From: Antedon bifida
Taxonomy: Eukaryota; Echinodermata; Crinoidea; Comatulida; Antedonidae
Reading direction: 5' to 3'
DNA: 64,000 nt
Assembly: GCA_963402885.1 (NCBI GenBank)
Contig: OY727093.1
Location: 25,667,409-25,731,408, forward strand
The notes beneath the pieces are model-generated. The model made no database searches. It was given only the letters and a program-made list of their open reading frames with translations, and was not told where the DNA came from. Below, piece by piece: positions 1 through 17,068 of the stretch. How positions within the stretch are numbered: the stretch's first letter is position 1; each line of letters begins with the position of its first letter. The translations under genes were made by a program, and so were the position numbers.

Positions 1-1420
1 CTATATTATAATTGATATGCGCAGAATCATATAATGTGTTCTGCGCATGTTAATAATGATAATAGTAACCAGTTATGCCGAAAAATAAAAAGGTCGAAAT
101 TTGGCAATTTTTTGGAAAAAATCCTTGTACTATAGTATGCCTACAGGGAAATTTTCGAAAAATTGCCAAATTTCGACCATTTCATTTTTTTATATAACTG
201 GTTACTATATCATAAATGATATTCGCAGAATCATATAATGTGTTCTGCGCATGTTAATTATTATATAGTAACCAGTTATGACGAAAAATAAAAAGTTCGA
301 AATTTGGCAATTTTTGAAAAATCCCTGTACTATAGTATAAGGATTTTTTTCAAAAAAATTGCCAAATTTTGTCCCTTTTAATTTTTGATATAACTGGTTA
401 CTATATCATAATTGATATGCGCAGAATCATATAATGTGTTCTGCGCATGTTAATTATGATATAGTAACAAATTATGCCGAAAAATAAAAAGGTCGAAATT
501 TGGCAATTTTTGAAAAAATCCCTTTGACATAACTGGTTACAATATCATAATTGATATGCGCAGAATCATATAATGTGTTCTGCGCATGTTAATTATGATA
601 TAGTAATGATATGAGTGTTAAAGAATAAGTGTAAATAGACAGGTACAAGTTTGTTTGTAAATGTAAAAAGAGTGATGCAAGTGGGAAACTATGTGAAAAT
701 TTCGAAAAATTGCCAAATTTCGACCGTATTATTTTTTTTATATAACTGGTTACTATCTCATAATTGATATGCGCAGAATCATATAATGTGTTCTGCGCAT
801 GTTAATTATGATATAGTAACAGTTACGACGAAATAAAAATGTCGAAATTTGGCGGTTTTTTTAAAATCCCTGTACTATAGTACCTATAGGGAAAATTTCG
901 ATCCTTTTATTTTTTTGACATAAATGGTTACTATATCATAATTGATATGCGCATATAGGCCTAAGGCGCAAGTTAATTATGATATAGTAACCAGTTTTGA
1001 CGAAAAATAAAAAGGTCGAAATTTGGCAATTTTTTTGAAAAAATTCTTGTACTATAGTACAGGAAAATTTTCGAAAAATTGCCAAATTTCGACCATTTTA
1101 TTTTTTTATATAACTGGTTACCCAGAATCATATAATATGCTCTGCGCATGTTAATTGTTATGACGAAAAATAGAAAGGTCGAAATTTGACCATTTTTCGA
1201 AAATTAAAAAAATGGCCAAATGTCGACCTTTCTGTGTACATAATTGGTTACTATATCATAATGTAACATATACTAATATATTGTTTTCTGCGCATGTCCC
1301 TGTACTATAGTATAGTACAGCGACATTTTCGGAAAGTTCGATATTTTCGCCATTTTTAGAAAAAATTCCTATACTATAGTAATTTCGACCCTTATATTTT
1401 ATATATACCTTGATAGTTTA
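1..1420. repeat. Tandem array of nested palindromic repeats
   Basis: About seven units, roughly 140-215 bp apart, carry two alternating palindromes. One is a short AT-rich hairpin with arms reading GCGCAGAA / TTCTGCGC (around 18-50, 224-254, 417-449, 557-591, 772-804 and degenerate later). The other is a longer foldback bounded by GTAACCAGTTAT and its complement, with inner arms AAATTTGGCAATTTTT / AATTGCCAAATTT and a core TACTATAGTA. Units decay toward the right, with shreds to about 1870. There is no coding capacity. It resembles a MITE-derived satellite; the source transposon is not visible. Confidence 0.85.
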
Positions 1421-3339
1421 GAGTGGCCATTAGCCAAATCCCAGTACTATATTGTTATGCAATAATATTGGTATATATGAGCGTATACGGTATTGCGTTA
1501 TTATCGTCTTATAGACGCATCGCAACCAGTTATGTCAAAAAATAATGGGTCAAAATCACGTTATTTTTTGGAAAACAAGGCCATATACATGGCTGCAGTC
1601 GCGTGCTCAAATTTGAGTTAGTGTTTACCATCCGACATTGTCAGCTGTAGCGACAAAAAATCCTTGAATTATTATAGTACAGAGACGTTTGAAAAAATTG
1701 GCAAAATATGAACCTTTTCAAAATGCAATTGCTATGCAGGCCTATTGGTATATACTGTATCATCTTCAGTTATGTCAAAAAAATAAAAGGGTCGACATTT
1801 TGCAATTTTGCAAAATATGTTATTTTCAAAAGTCAATCATTATGATTGTTATGATTTGGCATATTTGCGTTATCATCGTATTATGAAGTCGTAACTAGTT
1901 TTCACGCTGTTGCTCTAGCCCGCTACGTCACAAGAGATAAATCATTCAGATATAAAGCAAGCAGCAGTTATAGTACTAGACACTGACATTTTTGCGAAAA
2001 AGGATTCTCGACTATAATTTATAGGTACCAGCTGCTGGCCCTAAAAAACGTCTGGGAAAAGAGTCTAACGGTTGAACGACAAATCCCAAAGCATTTCTGG
2101 TATTTATGAGTCCCATAATATTACTGTAATTCGCTGTCAGATAATCATTGAATCATTATTATTAAAACAGTCCACTGAAGTTTTTGTTTGTAATAGGATA
2201 CTTGAAGTATCTAGGCGTGATGAAGTGACCCCCAGACTTGACCTTAGCAATAACAATAAGCGAGCAGCGTTTTTTGTAAGAAATAGGCCTATTTCTTGTT
2301 TAAACTTACCTGTGAAAACTTTGCATTCAGATCACATATGATGTAGTCAAGAAATGGCAATTTGTCTTGCTAATATCTATTAGCTATTATGATGTACCTG
2401 GAATATAAAAGAAAAATTTCATGAACACTAAAAATAAAAGAGCAAAAATATCATTTAAAATTCAATTATTTTGGCGATAGTATTGCAAGATGCGCATGTA
2501 TTACGTTATCATCTTTATGATGATGCAGTCATAGTAAGAGAAACCGAACTGATCAATTAAGTAATTAATTATCATATTCATATGGATGTTTACAGAAAAT
2601 GCATGTACAGTAGTATATATATTTAGTCAAACAATTTGCAAATGTTGACTCTTCTTTTCCGACATTTTAGTCATGTTTAAAAAAAATACAATTAAAGATA
2701 TTACCAAAATGCGTAAATGTCATTTGCCGATAATTAATGAGAATCATAAATATTATACTTTATTATACGTTTTAATGGTAAAGGTTATAATGTAAAATTT
2801 ATTATTACTTCTAATATGCATTTCACTAATGCGTAGCTTATTGTTGCAGTTTTAACAACAACAAAAAGAGCAGTCATTTAAGTAAGTGTGCCTCTATTGT
2901 ACTTGGGTATAGTTATGTATTTGTGTACATTTACTCCATCAGCAATCTATAAAAAGAAATATTAATCTTTAGTAAATTATAATTGTATTGGCTTAGTTAT
3001 AAAATATACATCAACTGAATGCAATAATGGTTTAATCAATTTAATAGGTTAAGTAGTATGTCTGAACTAATTAAGGTAATGCTATACAGTATTAATGATG
3101 ATAGACATATTTGCCATAAATTGGTTTTGGATAAATAAGTTTAATTTCAGTATTTAAAAAAAGTGAAATATTTTTACAATTTATTGCGGTCTCCATTAGG
3201 GTTTATAGCCCGTTCGTATCCAAGATTTCAAATGGTCGAGAGAACTTTTGCCGAGGGAGTATAATCATCATGGTATGTAGTCATGGTAACCAGAAATGTA
3301 AACAAAATACATATATATTTTCCGTCTTTTGGGACATTT

Positions 3340-3494
3340 TTTGTTGAATATGCCATTTTCATGTCACGTAATAGTTATTAACCAAAACTGGATCGGAAAA
3401 AAATTTACTTTCAGTGAAATAATATTGTTTGTTTTTGCCTATTGAAAGTCTGTTTATTTTTTCATGTTTTTGGGGGACAATACATCTTTAAATG
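3340..3494. mobile_element. Truncated MITE, family B (GTCCCCC termini)
   Basis: The right end reads GGGGGACAATACATCTTTAAA, the complement of the left end of the full copies at 37674, 41361 and 52811. The internal stretch (TTGAATATGCCATTTTCATG) is also shared with those copies. The left terminus is not recognisable, so the boundary is approximate. Confidence 0.6.
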
Positions 3495-5446
3495 TTATTT
3501 AATTTTCAAATCTTGAATACATATGCACTATGACTGTCAACTAATAGGATGCATTCTGAATGATAGATTCAGAAAGACCAAGTACAGTCTGTACGGGAAT
3601 GTCTTCAAATTGTATTATTGTATAAAGAAAAGTAAATTGTTTATTTAATAGACATCTATATATAAATTATGGTTAATTCTGACATAGGCGAGCACAATGC
3701 AAAAACTTCGGTACAAATCTCCGCCTTGGATACCTACCTTATCTATCTCAGATGTACCGCGAAACGTAGATTTGATAACATTAATGTGCAGTTCGACGCT
3801 ATTTTTCCATATTTCTATCTTAGCAAGATATTATAAAGAGTTTTTTAACAACATTTATGATTTCAACAGTAGATTTTCTACTCAATTTCAATTCTTGGCG
3901 GTCAAGTTATTTCCGGGTTTATGATAAGTTCACCTTGCAGCAACTTGGTTTCAACTATTTTCTCTCTTTTATACACAAGGCAGCAGTTAAAATAATAGAT
4001 TTGACCCTAAGGGTGACTGGAAACAGGCACTTTCCATCAATCAATCAATACAGTGTCCCTTTGGAAGACGGAAGAAAAAAATAGATAATATAGTAGGACT
4101 GGAGCTTAAGTTGGCCATTAGTCATAGCCATTTTAGCTTTTTGTTTATTTTAGGAACGGACCGCGCGTGTGAAAGGTACAGTAGTTAAAACATATAAATA
4201 TAAAATAAAATATATATATATAATATAAAATTATACTGCAAATTAATAAAGATCAAATTAAATATACGCCATAAAGAATCGGAATATATTGTGGGGAATA
4301 GTATTATAAAATTACATAGGGAGATTTGATGATAAGACATTAATCGAGTGAAATCTCGATAGCTGAGTTTTATTAAGTAAGCTGGCAGGAATAACTGTAG
4401 GCTATCTGTGTCCTGTTAGGACCGAAATGGCCCACTCTGTCACGGCAGTTAGTTTCAAAAGATGTTTAAATTAAATAATGTATTAATACTGTACTTATTA
4501 GGATGATATTTATTTGAATAAACGCCTCTCCAATAAAACATCACTTTGAATAATAATCACCACATTCATCGCACTGTTATCTACAATTTACCAAGCATTT
4601 GTTATTCTTTTTTACCACTTTTCATATCTATTAGATAGAGGATTTCATTTGATTATAAATTTTACCATATTATTAAAACTAAAAAATTTAAGATATATCC
4701 CTCGAATAAGCCCCTCCCTTGAGTCAAATGAACTCCGCCTCCCCACCTCCGCCCTGTAAGGGCCCTACCAAATAATAAAGACTATACTTTAAAATGTTAT
4801 TAATCATTATCAAGACACTGTGAAACAGAATAGTTTAGTTTTACGAATGTCAAGCATTTTCAATAATGGTAACCGACAGAAAACGTAAAAGAAGAACATT
4901 ATCATTCCGAGAACCATCGTCTACACTTCCTAGAGGGGGAGCGAGCGAAGCGAGCTCACCCTCTAGTATTCTAAATTAGCAAACTAAATATAACACACTG
5001 AACTGGACATTTTCCACAGCAATTTATTACATTATCTTCTTAAGCACACTATGTGACCATCATAATAATTAATAATACTGTATTAGGACTAATTATATCA
5101 GTCATTGGCATATTAAGCATTTTGTCCTCTATAAATGTATTGAATGGACATGGACAATAATACTATTTAAGTAGATTGTAAATTACATGATTTATGCGAG
5201 TTTTATATTTCACACAAACTAAATGATAATATGCGTATCTTTGTTACTGAAGCATTGAAATTAGTTGTCTAACTTAAGTTGGCTATTGTCTTATTTATAC
5301 AAACATTTACGTAACTATTCAATACTTTAAGTGCTTTTATGTGAAATTATTTATAAAGAACTTGCGCAATTGTCAAATTATATGAAAATAAAGTAAAAAT
5401 TTCATATTTATTTGCGCATAAATGCATATGTAATAAATAGGAAATG

Positions 5447-5592
5447 ACAAAGTCATATAAAATGACAAAGCAACTTAAGTCATATAAAATGACAAAGCAA
5501 CTTAAGTCATATAAAATGACAAAGCAACTTAAGTCATATAAAATGACAAAGCAACTTAAGTCAAATAAAATGACAAAGCAACTTAAGAAGAT
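5447..5592. repeat. 27-bp minisatellite, about 5 copies
   Basis: A 27-base unit containing ATGACAAAGCAACTTAAGTC is repeated about five times with almost no divergence. Because 27 is divisible by 3 the array stays open in one frame (a nine-residue repeat MTKQLKSYK). There is no start context, splice site or flanking coding sequence, so I treat it as non-coding. Confidence 0.9.
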
Positions 5593-6044
5593 AGTACTGT
5601 ACCAATGTGATAAATTACAGAAAACTAGATCAAAAGCTTTAGTTTAAATTCTAGACACAACAATTAATCAAACTTGTTCATAACATAAGCTGCAAAAGTC
5701 TGTTTGTAAAATACAAAGGAAAGTTGGTAAATAAATGTGAACATTTTAAATAAATTTAAATCCAATTACCCAAATGGCCAATTTGGCAGAAATTAGGGTA
5801 TGAAGAAATCGCATGTTTTTACTACTCTGGGCTTAGAATAGTCCAAAGTTAGGTTTACACATACTTAGATCAATTTTAATTTTTAAAATAAAGCCTCAAT
5901 TAGCTGACAGAATTATTACTCAGTAAAATAGAAATTATTCTTAGTTTTAATTAATTAATTGTACCCACGTTTTACATATTTATTAAAAATATACACATTT
6001 ATTTTACAAATTCAGTTGCATTTTACTCCTGGCAATCTGGTCAT

Positions 6045-10982
<4,938 letters not shown>

Positions 10983-12016
10983 TTTGTTAGAAGTATTACT
11001 CTGCAGACAGCTACAACCGAAAGGACAAAGTATGGCAGATTAAAATTTGGATTGACACATGGTGAGTAGTAGTCTCAAACCTACGCCACTGATTGGTTAA
11101 AATGTTGAGTTATATTCAGCGTACCAAAAGGGACTTTAGACATGTTCAATCTTCAGCAGGCAGAATAATATTAATATGTCTTATATTTATAATATGTAAT
11201 ATAATGTACTTTTTAGTTTTCAATCATAAAATGAATGACATAATTTTTAATAATATACTATATAAACTTTCTTGGGGATATTTGTTTCTATGCTTCATGG
11301 TTATAAAAATCTATACGATAGTACTGTACTCGAAAGCGAGACTATCAGTTCCGGAACAGTCGCACATCGAACACATCCAATTTGGTATGCTAGACCTTCC
11401 TGTCATATCGAAACCGGCGCCGCCATTACGCCGGTGTACACGTTGTGAACAGCTCTTGTTTTATTGATTTTCAACATACCTTATGGAGATAAGTGGTTGA
11501 TCTCCAGCCAGAGTTTCTTTCAAGAAAGCTGGTGGGAGAATTTTATTCAACAAAGGTTAGATTTTAACTTTCTGTTAAGTGTTTTAAGCATCGTGGAAAT
11601 ACTGACTGTACAGTATAGTAGTGTATGCTAGGCCAATCTAGGTTAGGATAGAACAGTTTAATTTTTGTGCGACCTACCAAACGCGGGAAACGCGTCATCA
11701 CCAGACTGATGTATTGTATGTGTAGCCTAATTAATAATGGGTAATTAAAGGATAGAAATAATATAATAATATAATTCTTTTTTGTTTTGTAGGATAAATA
11801 AAAAAGCCACCCAAGCATTGACGCCTGTCTGTAGTGGTGTTTATTTCCATACTCTCTTCATTTATTTGGTATATTAACATTTTGTTATGTTTGTATTTAA
11901 TTTCATGGTAACTATTGACACAATTAGTAGACTGCATACCTATATAATTACTTGATTATGATATAAATTAAAATTACAAAAGTGATACGGTAATTTTTTT
12001 CATGATTTTTTGCAGA
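10983..12016. promoter_or_regulatory. Divergent promoter interval shared by IDH2 and NNT
   Basis: The two ATGs are 1044 bp apart and point away from each other. A less AT-rich patch at about 11330-11450 holds CGAAACCGGCGCCGCCATTA, including a GCCGCCAT element of the YY1 type often found at housekeeping start sites. NNT has a 3' splice site just before its ATG (TTTTTTGCAG ending near 12016), so a non-coding NNT exon should lie in this interval. A donor-like AAAG|GTTAGA near 11554 is a candidate. No clear TATA box is seen. Exact start sites are inferred, not visible. Confidence 0.55.
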
Positions 12017-12026
12017 ATAACTCAAG

Positions 12027-15000
12027 ATGTTCCGTCTTTTGCCAAATGTCTGCCATGTTAATGGCTTGCCAACGTCACATATACGTAATGTTCTTATTGG
12101 TCAACGACAAAGGTTCACCACCACAACCAAGAGAAATTCTTCAGGAGATCCTGCTCCTCCTCTCAAAGGAATTCCATGTGAAAACTTAACCATTGGAGTT
12201 CCTAAAGAATCCTTTGCAAAAGAATCCAGAGTTGCCATGTCCCCAGCTGCTGTAAAATTACTTAAGAAAGAAGGATACAATGTTAATATAGAAGAAAATG
12301 CTGGAGCTCTTGCTAACTTCACAAACAAAGATTATCAAGATGCAGGTGCAACAATCACAGGGAAACAAGAAGCCTTTAAATCTGATATTGTTTTAAAGGT
12401 TAGAGTGCCAACAATACAAGAAGCAGATTATTTCAAAGATCATGGTAATCTTATCAGCTTTGTTTTTCCTGCACAGAATGAAGAAATTCTCAAGAAACTG
12501 TCTGATAAAAAACTGACAGTTTTAGCAATGGACTGTGTGCCTAGAATCAGCAGAGCCCAGGTGTTTGATGCTCTAAGTTCAATGGCAAATATTGCAGGGT
12601 ACAAAGCAGTTGTTGAAGCTGCTAATAACTTTGGTCGTTTCTTTACTGGTCAAATTACAGCTGCTGGTAAGGTCCCTCCTGCAAAAGTTTTGGTCATTGG
12701 TGGTGGAGTAGCAGGATTGTCTGCAATCGGAACTGCAAAGAGCATGGGAGCAGTTGTCAGAGGCTTTGATACACGAGCCGCTGTGAAAGAACAAGTTCAG
12801 TCTCTTGGAGCGGAATTCCTTGAAGTTGAAATTGAAGAATCTGGAGAAGGTACTGGAGGTTATGCAAAAGAAATGTCACCAGAATTTATAAAAGCAGAGA
12901 TGGAATTGTTTGCCAAACAATGCCGAGAAGTAGATATTTTAATATCAACTGCTCTTATTCCTGGCAAACCAGCACCAAAGCTAATCTCTCGTGAAATGGT
13001 TGAAAGCATGCATGAAGGATCAGTTGTTGTGGATCTTGCTGCAGAAATGGGTGGTAATATTGAAACTACTAAGCCCAACGAGTTGTACAAGTACAAAGGT
13101 GTTACACATATTGGGTACACTGACCTTCCCAGCAGATTACCAACACAAGCAAGTACATTATATGCTAACAACATCTCAAAGTTGTTAGTGTCTCTTGGAC
13201 CAAAGGGCCAATTTTACCTTGACCACGAAGATGAAGTTACCAGAGGTTCTTTAGTTCTTCAAGATGGAAAAATGATGTGGCCACCTCCACCTCCAAAGGA
13301 ACAAGCTATCCAGCAAGCAGCTCCTCAAGCTGTTGCCAAAGTGGAACCCCCACCCCCAAACCCATTTGTTGACACAGCAAAAACTGCTGCACTCTACTCG
13401 ACTGGTTTAGCTTCTATTATTGGTATTGGCGCAGTATCTCCAGGACCAGCTTTTAATACAATGGTAACCATATTTGGCTTATCTGGTATTGTTGGTTATC
13501 ATACTGTCTGGGGTGTTACTCCTGCCCTTCATTCTCCTTTGATGTCGGTAACAAATGCAATCTCCGGTATAACAGCAGTTGGAGGACTCTTGTGTATGAA
13601 TGGTGGTTACATGCCAAATTCTACAGCCGGTTCTTTAGCGGCAGCTGCTACTTTTATCTCATCTATTAACATCTTTGGTGGCTTCCTTGTAACACAAAGG
13701 ATGTTAGATATGTTCCGTCGTCCTACTGATCCTCCAGAATACAACTATCTTTATACCGTTCCTGGATTGGCAGCCTTGGGTGCATATGCTGCGGGTCATT
13801 TTAGTGGTTATGATGTACAGCAGATGGGTTACCTTGCAGGAGGATTATGTTGTGTCGGTGCTCTCCAAGGCCTAGCATCACAGAAGACCAGCAGACTTGG
13901 AAATGCTCTTGGCATTATGGGTGTTTCTACTGGTATGGTTGCCACCCTTTTGAGCCTCAAAGCCTCGCCAGAATTATATACACAAATGGCTGGAATGATT
14001 GGTGTTGGTGGTTTAATTGGATCAGTTATTGCGAAACGTGTTGCCATCACAGACCTCCCTCAGCTAGTTGCTGCTTTTCATAGTTTTGTTGGCTTGGCTG
14101 CTGTTTTGACTTGCGTATCAACTTACATGGGTGAAGCCTCAACCTTTGCTGCTGATCCAGCCCATGCTGCTATGACTAAGCTATTTCTGTTCCTTGGAAC
14201 CTACATTGGTGGTGTGACATTTACCGGGTCATTGGTAGCATATGGCAAGTTGCAAGGTCTTCTGAAAAGTGAACCCCTTCTGTTACCTGGGCGAAATGCA
14301 TTGAACTCTGGGCTGCTTGCTGCAAATGTTGGTTTACTGGGTTATTACATGACAAATCCAGGATACTTTGCTGATTTAAGTAGTTTGACGGCCACTAGCG
14401 TTTTGTCATCTGCTATGGGTGTTACCTTAACAATGGCAATCGGTGGTGCAGATATGCCTGTCGTAATCACTGTTCTTAATAGCTATAGTGGTTGGGCATT
14501 GTGTGCAGAAGGTTTTATGTTGAACAACAATTTGATGACAATTGTGGGTGCATTGATCGGCTCCTCTGGTGCCATTCTTTCCTACATTATGTGTGTTGCT
14601 ATGAATAGATCGCTGCCAAATGTTATTTTGGGTGGATATGGTACATCATCAACTGGAACTGGCAAGCCTATGGAAATAACAGGTACACACACAGAAGTAG
14701 ATGTCAGTGGAGCAGTTGATATCATCAATGATGCCCAGAAAATCATTATTGTTCCAGGATATGGTCTATGTGTTGCCAAGGCTCAGTATCCTATTGCAGA
14801 CATGGTAAACCACCTTAAAGATTTAGGTAAAGAAGTTCGATTCGGAATCCATCCAGTTGCTGGACGTATGCCTGGACAACTCAATGTACTTCTTGCAGAA
14901 GCTGGTGTGTCTTATGATGTTGTTTTAGAGATGGATGAAATTAATGATGACTTTCCAGATAACGATCTTGTCCTGGTTATCGGTGCCAATGATACGGTTA

Positions 15001-15215
15001 ACTCGGCAGCAGAAGAAGATCCTAACTCTATAATAGCCGGTATGCCTGTTTTGCAGGTATGGAAATCTAAGCAGGTTATTGTAATGAAGAGGTCTCTTGG
15101 CGTAGGCTATGCTGCTGTGGATAACCCAATATTTTACAAACCAAATACATCCATGTTGTTAGGCGATGCTAAGAAAACATGTGATGCACTTTTAAGTAAA
15201 CTCAAAAGCGATTGA
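12027..15215 (+). CDS. NNT: NAD(P) transhydrogenase, mitochondrial (NNT)
   Basis: Proton-translocating transhydrogenase of the inner mitochondrial membrane; it uses the proton gradient to make NADPH from NADH. The 1062-residue ORF is uninterrupted and full length (human NNT is about 1086). Residues 1-45 form a basic presequence. Domain I follows, with the NAD-binding loop [20 protein letters not shown] near 223-242 and the RQD-loop region. A proline-rich linker (about 425-455) leads into the membrane domain with many hydrophobic helices (about 455-860). Domain III (about 890-1062) has the NADP-binding signatures [18 protein letters not shown] and [20 protein letters not shown], and [16 protein letters not shown]. 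The start is fixed by the presequence and by a splice acceptor 10 bases upstream. Unusually, there is no coding intron, whereas animal NNT genes usually have many. AATAAA at 15240 and 15718 mark candidate 3' ends. Confidence 0.98.
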   Translation: MFRLLPNVCHVNGLPTSHIRNVLIGQRQRFTTTTKRNSSGDPAPPLKGIPCENLTIGVPKESFAKESRVAMSPAAVKLLKKEGYNVNIEENAGALANFTNKDYQDAGATITGKQEAFKSDIVLKVRVPTIQEADYFKDHGNLISFVFPAQNEEILKKLSDKKLTVLAMDCVPRISRAQVFDALSSMANIAGYKAVVEAANNFGRFFTGQITAAGKVPPAKVLVIGGGVAGLSAIGTAKSMGAVVRGFDTRAAVKEQVQSLGAEFLEVEIEESGEGTGGYAKEMSPEFIKAEMELFAKQCREVDILISTALIPGKPAPKLISREMVESMHEGSVVVDLAAEMGGNIETTKPNELYKYKGVTHIGYTDLPSRLPTQASTLYANNISKLLVSLGPKGQFYLDHEDEVTRGSLVLQDGKMMWPPPPPKEQAIQQAAPQAVAKVEPPPPNPFVDTAKTAALYSTGLASIIGIGAVSPGPAFNTMVTIFGLSGIVGYHTVWGVTPALHSPLMSVTNAISGITAVGGLLCMNGGYMPNSTAGSLAAAATFISSINIFGGFLVTQRMLDMFRRPTDPPEYNYLYTVPGLAALGAYAAGHFSGYDVQQMGYLAGGLCCVGALQGLASQKTSRLGNALGIMGVSTGMVATLLSLKASPELYTQMAGMIGVGGLIGSVIAKRVAITDLPQLVAAFHSFVGLAAVLTCVSTYMGEASTFAADPAHAAMTKLFLFLGTYIGGVTFTGSLVAYGKLQGLLKSEPLLLPGRNALNSGLLAANVGLLGYYMTNPGYFADLSSLTATSVLSSAMGVTLTMAIGGADMPVVITVLNSYSGWALCAEGFMLNNNLMTIVGALIGSSGAILSYIMCVAMNRSLPNVILGGYGTSSTGTGKPMEITGTHTEVDVSGAVDIINDAQKIIIVPGYGLCVAKAQYPIADMVNHLKDLGKEVRFGIHPVAGRMPGQLNVLLAEAGVSYDVVLEMDEINDDFPDNDLVLVIGANDTVNSAAEEDPNSIIAGMPVLQVWKSKQVIVMKRSLGVGYAAVDNPIFYKPNTSMLLGDAKKTCDALLSKLKSD

Positions 15216-15717
15216 ATTTAATCGATATATCAATTTATTAATAAAGAAAACAGGAACACATAGAATTATATTAAAATAAGTAATGTATTAAATTTGAAAG
15301 AAAAAATAGAATGGATGACAATTATGTGTCCTGGAATTTTACAGAATGGAAGTGTATTGTCTTCCCTTAACAATGAAAAGTTAATTTGCTTGCGGTGATA
15401 ACTGTGACTTAATTGAATTGCCTTTGGGAAAGTTTCTTTTATTGACTATTTCTATAATCATTTTATTGTGACAATCCTACTGCAGTATTATTATTACTTT
15501 AATTATTTATTCTTTCCAACATTTTGTTTCAGTATACTATACTGTTCTAGATTCAGAATGAGACATATTGCTCAACATGTTTGTGTGCTTACTACATGGA
15601 ACTATAAAATAGCTTCATGTTTACTGCAAACAGTTCACTGCTTATACCTATCTATTTTGAGAAACTAGTCTGAAATCATGAATATAGATTAAATGTAACA
15701 GATTTGGTAAGATAATG

Positions 15718-15723
15718 AATAAA
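15718..15723 (+). terminator. Candidate NNT polyadenylation signal
   Basis: AATAAA followed about 35-50 bases later by a GT-rich stretch (TTTTCATTTGTGTGTCG). An earlier AATAAA at 15240-15245 is only 25 bases past the stop and could give a shorter transcript. Confidence 0.5.
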
Positions 15724-15796
15724 GGGTCATGAATGATGTCATTAATTTGTACAATCTTGTTTTCATTTGTGTGTCGCAGTGTTTTGACAGTGGATT

Positions 15797-16341
15797 TAAA
15801 GCTCAGGTATAGGCATGAATTTTAAATATAATATCGAATTAATTGTACATAAATCAAATATTTGTAACAGAAATCAAGACGAAAAAACATGAATTTCCCT
15901 TAATATGGTCAAATACAAAATTTGCCAAAATTCTGCCATAAAAACCAGGAAGACTTTTTTCAGTAGTTAGGTAGTTTAACCTAATGCAATAACATGTCTG
16001 GTGACTCCCTAGAAGGTGAAAAAAGATGGTGGATATACGGTGGATAATTTTTGCTATGGCATGAAAATGAAAATCTGAAGTTGATTAAAAATATCAGAAA
16101 TGTAAAATTCCAGTTATATTACCTATATTTAGTCATCTGATAACATTTTTTACCACACGGTATATTTTTCATAGCTTTTTTACACAATTTGTGTACAAAA
16201 GAATAGAGATTTTACTGTGTAATTTGAACTATCAAATTGATAAGAAAGTGCTTATTTTCAAGAAGCTCGTGAAACTATAGATCGATAATTATTGGAATGT
16301 ATGATCAATAGAAATTTTTTGCCCGCACCTGGCCTTTAAAT
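15797..16341. mobile_element. Possible ~545-bp foldback element, family C
   Basis: The ends match as imperfect inverted repeats: TTTAAAGCTCAGGTATAGGC on the left and GCCCGCACCTGGCCTTTAAAT on the right. There is no ORF inside. I see no second copy in the window, so it rests on the termini alone. Confidence 0.45.
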
Positions 16342-16492
16342 TTAATGATTATCTTCTCGCATCAAAGTTTGCTGAAGATGTTCATGCATCAACCTAGTCT
16401 TGTGTTTTATAAAACACTGAACTACTACTGTAGCTTTGCTGATGATTAATATCTGCCATTTACAATAAAATCATGGTTGAATCACAGAATAA

Positions 16493-16711
16493 TCACTCTA
16501 CTGTCACATGCTTCAGTTTCAATATGATTGGCAGGAAAGCCTTTTGAATATTGTAAGGAATTGTGCTACAAATTGCACTCCTAAACACATTCAGAGATGA
16601 GATAGATAGTATGTACTGTTTGATGGTGTATAAAAGCTTGCCAAATTTAAGTGCACACCTCTGCGGAATTTTAGGTGAGCGATCACTCCTACAATGCTTC
16701 AAAAAAGACAA
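16493..16711 (-). other. Unexplained 72-codon ORF, 3' of ABRACL and NNT
   Basis: An open frame with a plausible amino-acid mix (LKFGKLLYTIKQYILSISS, then FRSAICSTIPYNIQKAFLP) and a pyrimidine-rich tract with AG just upstream on the minus strand. I recognise no domain, and codon choice is not clearly different from the surroundings. It could be a stray terminal exon, part of a decayed element, or chance. Confidence 0.2.
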
Positions 16712-17068
16712 TAATAATACTAACAGGTAAGAGTATTTTTTTAGTAATATTTATTTCATCTTTGTTACCAATACTATTATACAGTATTACACATGCAATA
16801 TATAAAACAATGTGTTTGCAAATATAGATGCAGAATTTTATTATTGGCAATATGGTACTGTACAACAATTTTGAATCTATTGTTAAGTTTTGTCCTTAAT
16901 CAAATCATATCTCTTGTTAAGTTATATCTCTTGTTAAGTTATGAACTTGGGAATGTGTTCATGTTCAGTCAATTGAATTAAAATGATGGAGAAATATGGT
17001 ACTGAAGTTATAAATTTGATAATTAATAATCCTCCATTCAAATTTAATTACTGCCGAGACTAAGTATA

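Larger units (their letters stand above)
1421..5990. other. Non-coding, repeat-rich intergenic DNA left of IDH2
   Basis: I find no gene here. Short ORFs (for example 2072-2341 and 3697-4084) lack homology signals and splice context. Visible content: decayed copies of the left satellite (to ~1870); the right half of a GTCCCCC-ended MITE ending near 3494; a small hairpin at 4930-4966 (arms TAGAGGGGGAGC / GCTCACCCTCTA); a repeat with AATAAACGCCTC motifs near 4515-4740, also seen near 28140-28200; and a 27-bp minisatellite at 5447-5592. Confidence 0.6.

Noticed and set aside
1-1420. CRISPR-like array
   Set aside because: The repeats are palindromic elements of variable spacing whose intervals are themselves repeated, in a eukaryotic genome.
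2072-2341. 89-codon ORF in the left intergenic DNA
   Set aside because: Chance open frame in AT-rich repeat debris; no domain, no splice sites, no neighbouring exon.
3697-4084. Two overlapping 75-codon ORFs
   Set aside because: Overlapping frames with no recognisable motif. Neither strand gives a better reading; treated as non-coding.
5444-5647. 67-codon ORF with a repeated MTKQLKSYK peptide
   Set aside because: It is the 27-bp minisatellite, whose length is a multiple of three. There is no start context or splice support, and no homology signal.
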